Positions 63,446 through 64,000 of a stretch of DNA of 64,000 nucleotides are shown one piece after another; position 1 is the stretch's first letter; each line of letters begins with the position of its first letter. The position numbers and the translations under genes are program-made. The stretch covers positions 1-64,000 of the forward strand of contig NZ_CP046073.1 in NCBI RefSeq assembly GCF_017357825.1. Reading direction: 5' to 3'. Source of the DNA: Sulfurimonas aquatica. Lineage in GTDB: Bacteria > Campylobacterota > Campylobacteria > Campylobacterales > Sulfurimonadaceae. The notes beneath the pieces were generated by a model that did no database searches, was not told the DNA's origin, and saw only the letters and a list, made by a program, of their open reading frames with translations.

Positions 63446-64000
63446 ATGAAGAAGGTAAAAATGCTTATAGCATATGCACGAATTTCAAAAGCTGATGATT
63501 CTCAAGTCTTAGATTTACAATTAGATGCACTTATTGAAGCAGGTGTAGATATTAAAAATATCTACACTGACAAAATTTCTGGTGTAAAAGACAGTAGACC
63601 TGGATTAGAAAATTGTTTAAAAGCTTTAAGGCAAGATGATATCTTAGTTGTATGGAAATTAGATCGTTTAGGTAGAAATTTAAAACATCTAATTTCAACG
63701 ATTGAAGATCTTAATCAAAGAGGTGTGGGCTTTAAAGTTTTAACCGGCGAAGGTGTAAATATAGACACAACAACACCAGCTGGTAAAATGATATTTTCAA
63801 TATTTGGTGCTTTTGCAGAATTTGAGAGAGAACTGATTCGTGAACGTACACTTGCCGGATTAAAAGCTGCCCGAGCAAGAGGTAAAAAAGGTGGAAGAAA
63901 ATTCCAACTTACCAAATCACAGGTGAGATTAGCACAAGTGGCAATGAAAAATAGAGATACCAGTGTTGGTGAGCTTTGTAAAGAGTTGAACATTACAAGA
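63446..64000 (+). CDS. tnpR: Tn3-type resolvase TnpR, 3' end cut by window
   Basis: A frame starting at ATG 63446 (or ATG 63461) encodes at least 185 residues. The catalytic serine lies in LIAYARISK, with VVWKLDRLGRNL, TTPAGKMIFSIFGAFAEFER and a C-terminal HTH beginning at GRKFQLTKSQVRLAQ. It continues past the window edge. It is divergent from tnpA, as expected. It is only distantly related to the two other serine recombinases here. It resolves cointegrates at res, probably within 63309-63445. Confidence 0.93.
   Translation, partial: MKKVKMLIAYARISKADDSQVLDLQLDALIEAGVDIKNIYTDKISGVKDSRPGLENCLKALRQDDILVVWKLDRLGRNLKHLISTIEDLNQRGVGFKVLTGEGVNIDTTTPAGKMIFSIFGAFAEFERELIRERTLAGLKAARARGKKGGRKFQLTKSQVRLAQVAMKNRDTSVGELCKELNITR

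Larger units (their letters stand above)
60199..64000. mobile_element. Tn3-family transposon, right end outside window
   Basis: It comprises tnpA (reverse), a 137-bp intergenic region expected to hold the res site, and the start of a divergent resolvase gene. This is the standard Tn3 layout. The left limit is placed at the candidate repeat at 60199; the other limit is not in the window. Confidence 0.8.

Overview
The window is A+T-rich DNA that looks like a large plasmid, or a plasmid-derived island, from a campylobacterotal (epsilonproteobacterial) host. The plasmid reading rests on a contiguous backbone: parA, parB and a replication initiator in one overlapping operon, a replicative helicase divergent from it, a parS-like palindrome between them, and an iteron array just downstream of rep. 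The host reading is weaker. It rests on base composition, the HQWRQP histidine-kinase signature and LPP20-type lipoproteins, so no genus is named.

Layout. 0-6.1 kb: an IS1182-type copy cut by the window edge, a serine resolvase, higBA, a second complete IS1182-type copy, a hypothetical gene and a complete IS256-family element. 6.3-13.7 kb: plasmid backbone (Pif1-like helicase, HU, YjbQ, DnaB-N/RepA-type helicase, parS-like site, parA-parB-rep, 14 iteron-like repeats). 13.8-20.5 kb: a Fic protein, then a regulated gene cluster encoding an 859-residue protein with ten zinc modules around a PD-(D/E)XK-like nuclease core, a single WGR domain, two small membrane proteins and a DUF2130 coiled-coil nuclease-like protein. 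I regard this as the best candidate for an undescribed (possibly defence) system. 21.1-26.1 kb: exported proteins, including a PPC-repeat lipoprotein and an envelope caspase with an LPP20-type lipoprotein. 26.1-52.4 kb: an accessory region dominated by toxin-antitoxin-like cassettes (two larger Fic proteins, a Fic/mobile-mystery-B pair, hipBA, two further HipA-type kinases, AbiEii with partner, a broken AbiEii, an AbiEi-like gene paired divergently with HipA), two signalling proteins, a second serine resolvase, a third IS1182-type copy, an AAA/DUF4143 ATPase and a tyrosine recombinase. 52.5-60.0 kb: a 2201-residue repeat-rich lipoprotein and a small outer-membrane barrel protein. 60.2-64.0 kb: one side of a Tn3-family transposon (tnpA and the start of a divergent resolvase).

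The backbone replicates and partitions the molecule, and the dense load of toxin-like cassettes would help retain it. Short repeats recur at cassette borders: a 23-bp GGAAT-type repeat, a 22-bp direct repeat around hipBA, an about 50-bp direct repeat around the ATPase gene and an about 100-bp inverted pair. They suggest that cassettes were assembled by recombination. The most unusual non-coding structure is a pair of hairpin-plus-tandem-repeat units at 30.44-30.71 kb whose variable stems differ by compensatory changes.
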